64,000 bases of DNA from Aerococcus christensenii. GTDB taxonomy: Bacteria > Bacillota > Bacilli > Lactobacillales > Aerococcaceae. The notes below the pieces were generated by a model, which saw only the letters and a list, made by a program, of their open reading frames with translations, made no database searches and was not told the DNA's origin. The stretch covers positions 1,570,921 through 1,634,920 of the forward strand of contig NZ_CP014159.1 of NCBI RefSeq assembly GCF_001543105.1, given 5' to 3'. Position 1 is the stretch's first letter, and every line of letters starts with the position of its first letter. The position numbers and the translations under genes were made by a program. Positions 37,070-46,100 of this stretch are shown piece by piece.

Positions 37070-37744
37070 TTACAAAGATCCTTTCATTAAGTGAAATTTT
37101 TCAAGAGAAATGACAAGGGTATCTGTAAAAAAGTCGATATAATTTTGCCGTTGGGGCGTAAAGAGAACACACAAGCCTAAAATAGGGAAACGATATAAGA
37201 TAAGCTTCCCTAAGCCCTCTCGAATCAAGCAAGTTCCCAAAGAAAGATGATCAGATTGAGTAGCGACCACCTTCAATTTACAAAAATACTTGCCTAAAGT
37301 TTGCCCCTCCAAGAAAAAACTTGTTAGCGTAAAATACGCCACAAAAACACCATTCATCACAAAGAATTCGAATAAACCATCCTTGACTAAAATCTCTTCC
37401 CCTAAAAAATATGTTATTCCAGAAAAACAAATATTACTCAAGCATTTACAGAATAAGACATCTAACCCAAAAGCTACCAAACGCATCCAAAATCCCGCAT
37501 AGACTGCTCTGGGATAAGCATCCGCTGATAACTCTTGAACTTTACCGCAATCACAAGTCGTTCTGCAGGAACAGGCTTGATCACAAGAACACTTCTCCTG
37601 AGTCGACTGATTAGATACGTTAGAGTTTTTTTCTTCTCTATCTTCCGCCAATTCTTTCTCTAAAGCTCCCTGATAGATATGATCATTGAGGCCAGCTAAA
37701 ATATCTTCCACGGTCTCTTTTTTATTCTTTTTCTTGCCAAACAT
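37070..37744 (-). CDS. RDD-family membrane protein with a cysteine-rich N-terminal segment
   Basis: A 224-residue protein. Residues 1-50 are charged and cytoplasmic (MFGKKKNKKETVEDILAGLN). Residues about 51-68 hold a cysteine-rich cluster, CSCDQACSCRTTCDCG, with seven cysteines in C-x-C-type spacing that could bind metal. The C-terminal RDD domain follows, with the family start YAGFWMRLVAFGLDVLF and the GQTLGKYFCKLKVV motif between helices. RDD proteins are poorly characterised membrane proteins, some proposed as ion exchangers. The start at 37744 has GGAGGTGA 6 nt upstream and lies 1 nt after the sppA stop codon, so both are co-translated. Confidence 0.8.
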   Translation of the reverse strand: MFGKKKNKKETVEDILAGLNDHIYQGALEKELAEDREEKNSNVSNQSTQEKCSCDQACSCRTTCDCGKVQELSADAYPRAVYAGFWMRLVAFGLDVLFCKCLSNICFSGITYFLGEEILVKDGLFEFFVMNGVFVAYFTLTSFFLEGQTLGKYFCKLKVVATQSDHLSLGTCLIREGLGKLILYRFPILGLCVLFTPQRQNYIDFFTDTLVISLEKFHLMKGSL

Positions 37745-37745
37745 C

Positions 37746-38768
37746 TTATTCACCTCCATACAGGTAATAAGGTCTCGGACTCCCTAGTTGCTTACTTAAA
37801 GTTTGAACAGCTTGTAAATCATCACTCAAGCCATTTCCACGCATAAGCTTTTGAAGAGAGATTCCTAATGAAAAGCGTTTAAAGAAATGAACTAGCCGGT
37901 TCACTTGGCTAGGTTTGACTTGATAAACTTTAGCCCCTTCTAGATTATAATCTTTCTTCAAAGCCGCAATGGCATCTTTACGATAACCTAATTCATCAAT
38001 CAAATGCTTATCTTTGGCTTGACGAGCGGAATAAATCCGACCATCTGCCAAAGGTTTTACGTCATCTTCTTTCATATGACGCCCTTCCTCAACAATTTTT
38101 AGGAATTCTTGATAAGAATCATTTAAGAGGTCCTTCATCATATTCCGTTCTTCATCTGTGACTGAACGATAAGGAGAGAGCATGTCCTTATGATCTCCCG
38201 TTTTAAAGGTTTCAACCTTCACACCGTACTTATCCATCAAGTCCTTTACATTGTAAGCAGAAGCAATCACACCGATAGAACCGGTCATCGTTTCCGTATC
38301 TGCAAAAATCTTATCCCCTGCCATAGAAATCATGTAACCGCCAGAGGCTGCCATTTTTTTCATGGAGACATAAATAGGGATCTTCTTTTCTTCTTTTAAA
38401 GAACGAAGTGCCCGATAAAGTTCAACGCTTTCAAAGGTCCCTCCACCTGGAGAATTCACTTCTAAGATTAAGCCTTTTACATTGTTGTCTTTTTTCAAAT
38501 CTTCAATCGCACGCAAAGTGCCCTTATGGTCATATGTAAGGGGTTCTTTTAGCGGAGAACCTTCTCCATGATCCATAATCGTTCCTTCCACTGTTAACAC
38601 TGCAATACGTTTGCTTGATGAGCCTTCTTCGATGGTTTTATTTCCCATCATTTCTTCTGCTAATTGTGCATTCAAATTTGACCGTTCTTGGCGAAGGGAA
38701 GCTCCTTGCGCACCAAAAAATAAAAGCAAAGCTGCTGCTATGACAACTAGCCAACTCTTCTTATTCAT
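37746..38768 (-). CDS. sppA: Signal peptide peptidase SppA
   Basis: A membrane-anchored serine protease of family S49 (340 residues) that degrades cleaved signal peptides. It has an N-terminal hydrophobic anchor (WLVVIAAALLLFFGAQ), NSPGGG near residue 106, the nucleophile region ASGGYMISMAGDKIFAD near residue 140 and a C-terminal ADGRIYSARQA. The catalytic lysine is expected downstream in the second half of the domain. The start at 38768 fits GAGGAAGG; an ATG at 38777 overlaps that site. It lies about 50 nt after aspS and 1 nt before the RDD gene, in one likely unit. Confidence 0.92.
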   Translation of the reverse strand: MNKKSWLVVIAAALLLFFGAQGASLRQERSNLNAQLAEEMMGNKTIEEGSSSKRIAVLTVEGTIMDHGEGSPLKEPLTYDHKGTLRAIEDLKKDNNVKGLILEVNSPGGGTFESVELYRALRSLKEEKKIPIYVSMKKMAASGGYMISMAGDKIFADTETMTGSIGVIASAYNVKDLMDKYGVKVETFKTGDHKDMLSPYRSVTDEERNMMKDLLNDSYQEFLKIVEEGRHMKEDDVKPLADGRIYSARQAKDKHLIDELGYRKDAIAALKKDYNLEGAKVYQVKPSQVNRLVHFFKRFSLGISLQKLMRGNGLSDDLQAVQTLSKQLGSPRPYYLYGGE

Positions 38769-38817
38769 AATGATCATCCTTCCTCATGACAAGGTTACGC
38801 CTATTATCAATTGATTA

Positions 38818-40587
38818 TTAATCGACATCAATCTTGGTAATCGCTAATTTCAATTCATCTAATTGTTTTTCAGAAACTTGACTTGGTGCATTGGTTAGCG
38901 GATCAATTGCCCGTCCATTCTTAGGGAAGGCCATGACTTCACGAATATTGTCTTCACCAGCTAATAACATAACAAAGCGGTCTAAACCAATAGCCAATCC
39001 GCCGTGTGGTGGGAAACCATATTCCAAAGCATCCAACAAGAAACCAAATTGATTTTGAGCACTTTCTTCACTAAAACCGAGAGCATGAAGCATTTCCATT
39101 TGAATTTCTTTCTTATGAATACGGATGGATCCACCCCCGATTTCATACCCATTCAAGACAATATCATAAGCTTGGGAGTAAACTTTTTCAGGTTCAGTGG
39201 CCAAGAGATCCAAATCTTCTTCATTTGGCATAGTGAATGGGTGGTGCATAGCGGTATAACGTTTTTCATCTTCGTTGTATTCCAATAATGGCCAGTTAAC
39301 TACCCAGAGGAAGTTAAATTGATTCTTGTCCATTAATCCAAGTTCACGACCAAATTTCAAGCGAACAGCGCCTAAGGAAGCATTGACTACGGAAGCTTTG
39401 TCTGCAGAAAAGACGAGGATATCTCCGGCTTCTGCTTGCATCCGATCTACTAAAGGTTGTGGATTTTCTTTGAAGAATTTACCGATAGGTCCTGTTAAAC
39501 CTTCTTCACTGACTTTAATCCAAGCGATTCCCTTAGAACCAAATGGGGCTGTAAAGCCGGTTAAACCATCCAAATCTTTACGGGAATACTTATCAGCAGC
39601 CCCTTTAATATTGATCGCTTTAACCAATCCGCCATTTTCCAAAGCCATATTGAAAACTTTCAAATTGTATTGACCGATGAAGTCACTGAGGTCTACTAAT
39701 TCTAAACCAAAACGAGTATCTGGCTTATCAGAACCATAACGTGCCATTGCTTCATCATAAGAAATTACTGGGAAATCTTCTGAAATTTCGATTCCTTTAA
39801 CAGTCTTCATCACTTGTTTTAACATGCCTTCGACCAAGTCGCGAATTTCTTCTTGGCTGAGGAAGGAAGTTTCTAAGTCGACTTGTGTAAATTCTGGTTG
39901 ACGGTCTCCCCGCAAGTCTTCATCACGGAAACAACGAACGATTTGGTAATAACGATCAAAGCCTGAAGACATTAATAATTGTTTCAACAATTGAGGAGAT
40001 TGTGGCAAAGCATAGAATTCGCCGGGATGTACTCTGGAAGGAACTAAGTAGTCACGAGCACCTTCAGGAGTAGATTTAGTTAAGTAAGGCGTTTCAATAT
40101 CTAAAAAATCAGCGTCTTCTAGATAATTGCGGATGGCATGTGTGATTTTAGAACGTAAACGGATATTTTTCTGCATTTTAGAACGTCGAAGATCGATATA
40201 ACGATATTTCATCCGAGTATCTTCATTAACGTCGATAGTATCTTCTACAGGGAATGGAGGAGTTTTCGCTTTGTTGAGAATAGTAAGTTCAGTGGCCATA
40301 ACTTCCACATCCCCATTCTTCAATTTAGGGTTCACTTCACCTTCTGCACGCGCAACTACTGTCCCATGCACTTCAATAACATATTCTGACCGTAATTTTT
40401 CAGCCACTGGGAAATTATCCCCTAAGTTTTCTTGGTTAAAAACGACTTGAACGATGCCTTCACGGTCACGCATATCAATAAAGATAACGCCACCTAAGTC
40501 CCGACGTTTTTGTACCCATCCTTTTAAAGTAACTTCTTTTTTAATCCATTCGTTGGAAACAAGTCCACAATATGTAGTTCTTTTCAT
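38818..40587 (-). CDS. aspS: Aspartyl-tRNA synthetase
   Basis: A bacterial-type class II synthetase of 589 residues: N-terminal OB anticodon-binding domain (about 1-100, [18 protein letters not shown]), class II core with [16 protein letters not shown] (motif 2, near residue 215), an inserted GAD domain (about 290-410) and motif 3 [16 protein letters not shown] near the C-terminus. It begins 1 nt after the hisS stop codon and shares the hisS T-box leader. Whether it also charges tRNA(Asn) (non-discriminating) depends on gat genes not present here. Confidence 0.95.
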   Translation of the reverse strand: MKRTTYCGLVSNEWIKKEVTLKGWVQKRRDLGGVIFIDMRDREGIVQVVFNQENLGDNFPVAEKLRSEYVIEVHGTVVARAEGEVNPKLKNGDVEVMATELTILNKAKTPPFPVEDTIDVNEDTRMKYRYIDLRRSKMQKNIRLRSKITHAIRNYLEDADFLDIETPYLTKSTPEGARDYLVPSRVHPGEFYALPQSPQLLKQLLMSSGFDRYYQIVRCFRDEDLRGDRQPEFTQVDLETSFLSQEEIRDLVEGMLKQVMKTVKGIEISEDFPVISYDEAMARYGSDKPDTRFGLELVDLSDFIGQYNLKVFNMALENGGLVKAINIKGAADKYSRKDLDGLTGFTAPFGSKGIAWIKVSEEGLTGPIGKFFKENPQPLVDRMQAEAGDILVFSADKASVVNASLGAVRLKFGRELGLMDKNQFNFLWVVNWPLLEYNEDEKRYTAMHHPFTMPNEEDLDLLATEPEKVYSQAYDIVLNGYEIGGGSIRIHKKEIQMEMLHALGFSEESAQNQFGFLLDALEYGFPPHGGLAIGLDRFVMLLAGEDNIREVMAFPKNGRAIDPLTNAPSQVSEKQLDELKLAITKIDVD

Positions 40588-41886
40588 TTATTCTTTTCCT
40601 TCTTTCATTAATTCCTCAATTTGACTAAAGTCTGCCAAGACTTGATCCATCTTCAAGGTCTTTTCAAGGCCTGTTTGTAGATTTTTTACATTAATATTAG
40701 CCTTTGCTAATTCTTCTTCCCCTAGTGTTAAGGTATAGAGAGCGCCTCTTCTATCAGCGTCTTTAAATTGTTTCTTAGGCTTCTTATGGTTCACATCCAT
40801 CTCACAAGACACCCCTTGTTGACGAAGTGAATGAACAATTTTCATGGCTTGAGGAATCGTTTCATCTCCAATTGTTACCACATAGACTTGTAAACTTTCG
40901 TCTTGAGGAACTGGGACTTGTTGAGCCTGCATAAGAAGGATCAAACGTTCCATACCAATCGCAAACCCAAAACCTGGTACATCCTGACGCCCTTCAGAAA
41001 GTTCTTTGACCAAGTTACCATAGTTTCCACCACCACAAATCGTGGTTTCAGCCCCGAAGACTTGATCATTCGTCATAATCTCAAAAATCGTATCTTGATA
41101 ATAATCTAAGCCCCGAACCATATTGACATCCACTTCATAAGCAATATCAAGGGTTTCAAGAAGAGATTTCACCCCTTCAAAGCGTGCCTTGGATTCTTCT
41201 GAGAGATAGTCCAAAATACTTGGTGCGCCTTGAACAATAACCTTATCCTTTTTATCTTTGGAATCTAAGACCCGCAGCGGATTTTGATAGAGACGTGTCT
41301 TGGAATCCTCAGATAGTTCATCAAAATGGGGTTCTAAGTAATCAATCAAAGCTTGACGATAGGCCAAACGAGCTTCTGTATCCCCTAGAGAATTGATCAC
41401 GAGTTTTAGATCTTTGACCCCTAATTTGTTCAAAATATCTACTGCCAAAGCCATCGATTCTACATCACTGGCTGCTGTTGTACCGCCAAACACTTCCACC
41501 CCTAATTGATGGAATTGTCTTTGACGACCGCCTTGAGGACGTTCATACCGAAACATAGGGCTGATATAATAAACCTTATATGGCTTCAAATGATCAGGAC
41601 CATAGAGCTTATTCTCAATGAAAGAGCGCACAATAGGTGCTGTTCCTTCCGGTTTCAAAGCAATATGACGTTCCCCTTTATCATAGAAATCATACATTTC
41701 CTTAGTCACAACATCCGTTGTTTCTCCCACACCCCGACTGAATAAATCGAAAGATTCAAATATCGGTGTGCGAATTTCATGATAACAATAATTAGCCATT
41801 AACTTACGAGCAACTTGTTCAATATAATGCCAAATGCCGATGTCAGATGGCAAAATATCAACCGTTCCCTTTGGTTTTTGAATCAT
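40588..41886 (-). CDS. hisS: Histidyl-tRNA synthetase
   Basis: A class II synthetase of 432 residues. It begins MIQKPKGTVDILPSD. Motif 2 lies near FRYERPQGGRQRQFHQLG (residue ~110). The histidine-binding motif RGLDYYQDTIFEI lies near residue 258, and motif 3 (GFGFAIGMERLILLM) near residue 300. The C-terminal anticodon domain is intact. The start at 41886 has AAGGAGG 7 nt upstream; the 6-codon longer frame uses an ATG in front of that site. It is the first gene of hisS-aspS behind a T-box. Confidence 0.95.
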   Translation of the reverse strand: MIQKPKGTVDILPSDIGIWHYIEQVARKLMANYCYHEIRTPIFESFDLFSRGVGETTDVVTKEMYDFYDKGERHIALKPEGTAPIVRSFIENKLYGPDHLKPYKVYYISPMFRYERPQGGRQRQFHQLGVEVFGGTTAASDVESMALAVDILNKLGVKDLKLVINSLGDTEARLAYRQALIDYLEPHFDELSEDSKTRLYQNPLRVLDSKDKKDKVIVQGAPSILDYLSEESKARFEGVKSLLETLDIAYEVDVNMVRGLDYYQDTIFEIMTNDQVFGAETTICGGGNYGNLVKELSEGRQDVPGFGFAIGMERLILLMQAQQVPVPQDESLQVYVVTIGDETIPQAMKIVHSLRQQGVSCEMDVNHKKPKKQFKDADRRGALYTLTLGEEELAKANINVKNLQTGLEKTLKMDQVLADFSQIEELMKEGKE

Positions 41887-41904
41887 TATTTCCTCCTTCT
41901 TCAT

Positions 41905-42128
41905 AAAAAAACGTCCTTATTTCCTCTTTTGGAAATAAGGACGATAAAATCGTGGTACCACCTTAATTTAGCAGAATACTCTGCCCTTTTCGCCTAACGC
42001 GCGATGAACGGAATAGCTTTTCACTATTCACCTCCAGGGTGTCTTTAACCGGTCAGGAGCTCTCACCTTTCTCCTTCGCTGGTCACCAGTCAATGCCTTC
42101 GCATGCCCCTTCATTGGTGTTATCAAAT
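41905..42128 (-). promoter_or_regulatory. T-box leader of hisS-aspS with overlapping GAC/CAC specifier
   Basis: On the minus strand the T-box element AAGGTGGTACCACG (at 41951-41964) precedes a terminator hairpin (CGTCCTTATTTCC with GGAAATAAGGACG, 41912-41943) and a T-run. On the 3' side of the predicted stem I the sequence reads AAAGACACC at about 42038-42046. GAC (Asp) at 42041-42043 overlaps CAC (His) at 42039-42041. Because the operon encodes both HisRS and AspRS, this leader may respond to either uncharged tRNA. Stem I was not folded by program. Confidence 0.88.
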
Positions 42129-42131
42129 GAT

Positions 42132-42160
42132 AGATTACCCAATTTAAGGACAAAAGTCAA
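42132..42160 (-). promoter_or_regulatory. Promoter of the hisS-aspS T-box leader
   Basis: On the minus strand TTGACT (42155-42160) and TAATCT (42132-42137) are 17 nt apart, just upstream of the leader. Confidence 0.7.
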
Positions 42161-42415
42161 CACCTAGCCCCCTGAAATCCAAAATGTTTTCTGTTTCCTT
42201 CTATTAGGAATAATCTTCTCCTTCAATCACAGCAAAATAAAAAGCCGCCCAATAACGACTTTACTCCCAGCGTAATAATAAAGAATACGACTTCCTATAC
42301 TTCGAAAACTTTCTCTTGAACTGGGATACCAGGGTTATAATAAAAAGGTATATACCACTATTTATAGAAAAAAGTCAGTAGCTTTTTTTAATTTTAAACT
42401 TATAAGTTCAACATA
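42161..42415. other. Intergenic region with no recognised feature
   Basis: About 255 nt between the hisS-aspS promoter and the decayed coiled-coil gene; together with the T-box leader it makes a gene-free stretch of about 530 nt from 41887. Nothing beyond the T-box and its promoter could be supported. Confidence 0.4.
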
Positions 42416-42963
42416 TCACTTCATTTGATTATCTTGATCTGCTTTGTTTTTCTTAACTGTTTCTTGTAAAGATTTCAGGGCATCTTTCAACTCTTTGTCT
42501 TGATCTGCAAGCTGCTTTAAAGTTTCTTTTGCTTTTTGGGCAGCTTCCGCACTTTGACTTAAATTTGCTTTTAAGCTAGTAATATCCTTTGCTTGCGCTT
42601 TGGAGGCTTCTTCAGCTTTTTGAAGTTGTCCTTTCACTTGGTCTAATTGTGATTTTAAGTTTTCATTTTCTTTAGCTTTTGTTTCTAAAGTCCCAATCGT
42701 TTTTTGTAAGGCATTGATTGTTTGATCCGTTTGTTCTTTATTTGCCTTAACCGTTTCAGCAAGTTTACTGGTATCCACTACTTTTTTGTCTAATTCACGA
42801 ATAGCAATATGGATAGTATTCATCTCATTATGAATTTTGTCTAAATCCCCATCATGTTTAGTCAGTGCCTCTTCCGTTTAACTGACTTTTGTCGTTAATT
42901 CATCAATAGATTTCTTATTCTCATCAATCCATTCTTAACGCATTTGAAATATTTAATACCCAT
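42416..42963 (-). pseudogene. Decayed coiled-coil protein gene
   Basis: A minus-strand ATG at 42963 with GAGGA upstream starts MGIKYFKCVKNG, then the frame breaks near 42925. The continuation (IDENKKSIDELTTKVS) lies in another frame and meets a TAA near 42878. After it the frame reads TEEALTKHDGDLDKIHNE and runs on through 135 intact codons of heptad-like coiled coil (KSQLDQVKGQLQKAEEASKA) to a stop at 42416. At least one frameshift and one nonsense change are needed to explain this. No signal peptide or domain is recognisable. It lies next to the giant surface protein gene, in a region with other broken genes. A shorter expressed product from an internal start at 42823 cannot be excluded. 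Confidence 0.65.
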
Positions 42964-43065
42964 CAATTCCTCTTTTCCTATACTGCTTCATTAATGCTAA
43001 TAACCGACTAATAAAACTATTTTCTTTTCAATTCAATAAGTCCTCCTTTTATTTAAACACCATAT

Positions 43066-43098
43066 AAAAAGAGATGAGCATAAACTCATCTCTTTTTA
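43066..43098 (-). terminator. Terminator of the giant surface protein gene
   Basis: AAAAAGAGATGAG and CTCATCTCTTTTT form a perfect 13-bp stem with a 6-nt loop, 36 nt past the stop codon. Confidence 0.9.
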
Positions 43099-43133
43099 TC
43101 GATCTACACTTTCTTAAGAAAAGTCATTCATAT

Positions 43134-46100
43134 TTAGTCCTTGGTTTCACGTTTCCTCGGCAAAAGAAATAATCCTGCACTGGCTAACAGTAAAAGACCT
43201 AACCCACTAACTGATGACATTCCACTGCCTGTTTGTGGTAATTTCTTATATCGAAGCGTACGGGCTGTATTAGCTTGAATCCTCTTACTCATAGTAACTT
43301 CGCCCATATGTTTTGTAACAGTATGAAGTGTGGTATCTGGTAGAGTAGAGTGTCCTTGTTGCAATTGAGAGTGTTCGAAATCACTTTGATGGTTGCCTTG
43401 TGTCCCATTGCTTGTACGATCTGGTGAAGTATGATCTTGTTGTCCCGTTCTATGCGTACGGCCAATGCCTATTAAACGCGCATAGACTTCATCCACTTGT
43501 GCTTGCGTTGCATCGGGATCAGCAAGTACACGTTTAATTTCTTCCAATAAGTGTTGATAAGTTGGATCTTCAAAACCGTCTTCTATAGCCTGGTTAAACG
43601 CCTGTTGTAAAGCCTGCTTATCCGTTTTATAGCTATTCATTAGCACAGTCTTAGCAACTTGAAGTGCCTTCAAAGCCTCATCAACCTGAGCCTGGGTAGC
43701 ATTCTTATCACCAAGAATCTTGTTAGCGTCATCCAAAGCCTTCTTGTAGGTGTCAAGAGCCTGCTTAGACGCATCATCACCCTTAGCTTGAGCATTCTGA
43801 TACTCAGGAGTCTTAGTGAAATCAGAATCCTTACCAGCTTCAGTATTCAAATCAGACTTATTAGTCTTGTAGCCATCCGTAAGCTTAGACTTAGCATCCT
43901 GGAGCTTCTTCAAAGCATCATCAACCTGAGCCTGCGTAGCATTCTTATCGCCAAGAACCTGGTTGGCTTTTGCAAGCGCCGTCTTGTAGTCTTCAAGAGC
44001 CTGCTTAGACGCGTCATCACCCTTAGCTTGAGCATTCTGATACTCAGGAGTCTTAGTAAAGGTACCATCAGCATCTGCTTCAGACTTCAGCTTAGAAGGA
44101 TCAGTCTTGTAGCTGTCAGTAATCTTCTTCTTAGAGGCTTTCAATGCATCTAGGGCGTCGTCAAGCTCTTTCTGAGTTGGAGCAGTTTCGCCTTGCTTTA
44201 GCTTGCCAGTAGTACGGTCAAACTTATCAAGGAGCTTCTTGGCAGCATTAAGCTTGTCGTTGTAGTCATTGAGAGCTTGCTTGGCAGCGTCATCACCCTT
44301 AGCAGTCGCGTTCTTGAACGCAGGAGTGTTCTCGAACACGTCGGTGCTTGTATCAGTATCGCCGTCCTTAGACTTATCAACTTCTTCTTGCAAGTCATGC
44401 GGACTGGTCTTGTAGTTATCAAGAATCTTGTCCTTAATTTTCTTCAGATTCTTAAGAGCTTCGTCAACTTCCTTTTGGGATGGGACATCCTTAGCATCAG
44501 GCTTTGGCTTACCGTTCTCATCGAACTTGTTAAGCAAAGTCCTAGCTTTCTTCAACGCTTCCTTATAAGCAGTGACATCAGCATTATCTTTGCCGTCATC
44601 AGTCTTCTTAGAATCAGCGTTCTTGAACTCGGTAGTATTCTCAAAATCATCTTTACCAACGGTAGTTACACCGTCAGCAGTAGACTTCGCAGTCTCATCC
44701 TTCAAATCTTTAGCGTTAGTTGCAAAAGCATCATCGATAGCTTCCTTTGCCTTTTTCAAAGCTTCCAAAGCCGTCTTAACATCAGCATTAGTTGGCTGCT
44801 TATCAACCTCAGCATTTGGATCTGGGTTATTCACCTGATCGATAATCTTTTGCGCTGCAGCAAGCTTTTCGTTGTAAGCTTCCAGCTTCTTAGTAGCAGA
44901 GCTATCAGAAGTTTTGTCTTCTTCAGTCTTCGCCTTTTCAAGCGCGTTCTTGTATGGAACAGACGCCTCGAATGGAGGTGTTACAGGATTGCCGTTTTGA
45001 TCTTTATCGCCGACTTCGTTAGAAAGCGGAGTTACATCAGTCTTATAACTATCAGCAATAGTTTTCTGATCCTTCTTGAGCTGCTTTACTAACGCATCAA
45101 CCTCGCGCTGAGTAAGCTTGCTTGTATCCTCAAGTTGCTTTGCGATCTTAGCAAGCTGACCATCAAAACCAGTTTGCTTAGCAGCATCACCCAAGTCCTT
45201 AACAGCCTGATCATGCTTAGCGTTGTTAGCGTCATCCTTGATTGCAGTAGCATTCTTGTACTCAGGAGTCTTCTTGAATACATCTTCTGCATATTGCTTG
45301 GCTTGCTTAAGCTTATCAACGTCCGTCTTGTAGCCATCAACAATGTTTTGCTTAGCCTTCTTCAAAGTCTCAAGAGCGTCATCAATCTGCTTCTGAGTTG
45401 GATGATCGCTGAGGGTGTTAGATGTGTTATCTTGCGCCAACTTGCGTGCTTTTGCCAAAGCATCCTTGTACGCTTTCACATCATCATTGTCTACCTTCTT
45501 GCCGTCAGCACCATCTTTCTTCTTAGCATCAGCATTCTTGAACTCTGGCGTATACTCAAAGTCGTCTTCAGTAACAGGAGCATGCTCAGCAGTAGACTTA
45601 TTAGCTTCCGCCTCAAGATCAGTAGTAACAGTCTTATACTTCTCAACCTCAGTGCGAGCTTCGTCAAGCTTCTTCAAAGCCTCGTCAATTTGCTTCTGAG
45701 TTGGTTGAGCATCCAAAGGCGTCTTATTGTCAGGGTCTGCCTTCTTAAGCAAGTCCTGAGCTTCAACTAATGCCTTGTCGTATGCCTTCTTAGCTTCTGC
45801 TGCCTTCGTGTTCTTATCTGTATCAGGAACAAGCTTGTCGTTATCAAGCTTCATGAAGTGAGGATCAGACGCATTGCGATACGCATCAGAAGTTTGCGTG
45901 CCTTCTGTAGCTGCAGGACCCTCTGTAGAGCCGTGCTTGCCAACACTTTCCGTGAGCTTAGCAGTGTCGGTGTTGTACTTGTCAAGCTCCTTGCGAGCAT
46001 TGTCGAGGGCGGTTTTAGCGTCGTTTACTTCCTTCTGCGTTGCAGCAGGATTCTTAAGCAATTCTTTAGCTGTGTTAAGAGCTTTACCATATGCATCTAC

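Noticed and set aside
42231..42260. AAAAAGCCGCCCAATAACG segment as a terminator
   Set aside because: No complementary arm of useful length follows it, so no hairpin call was made.
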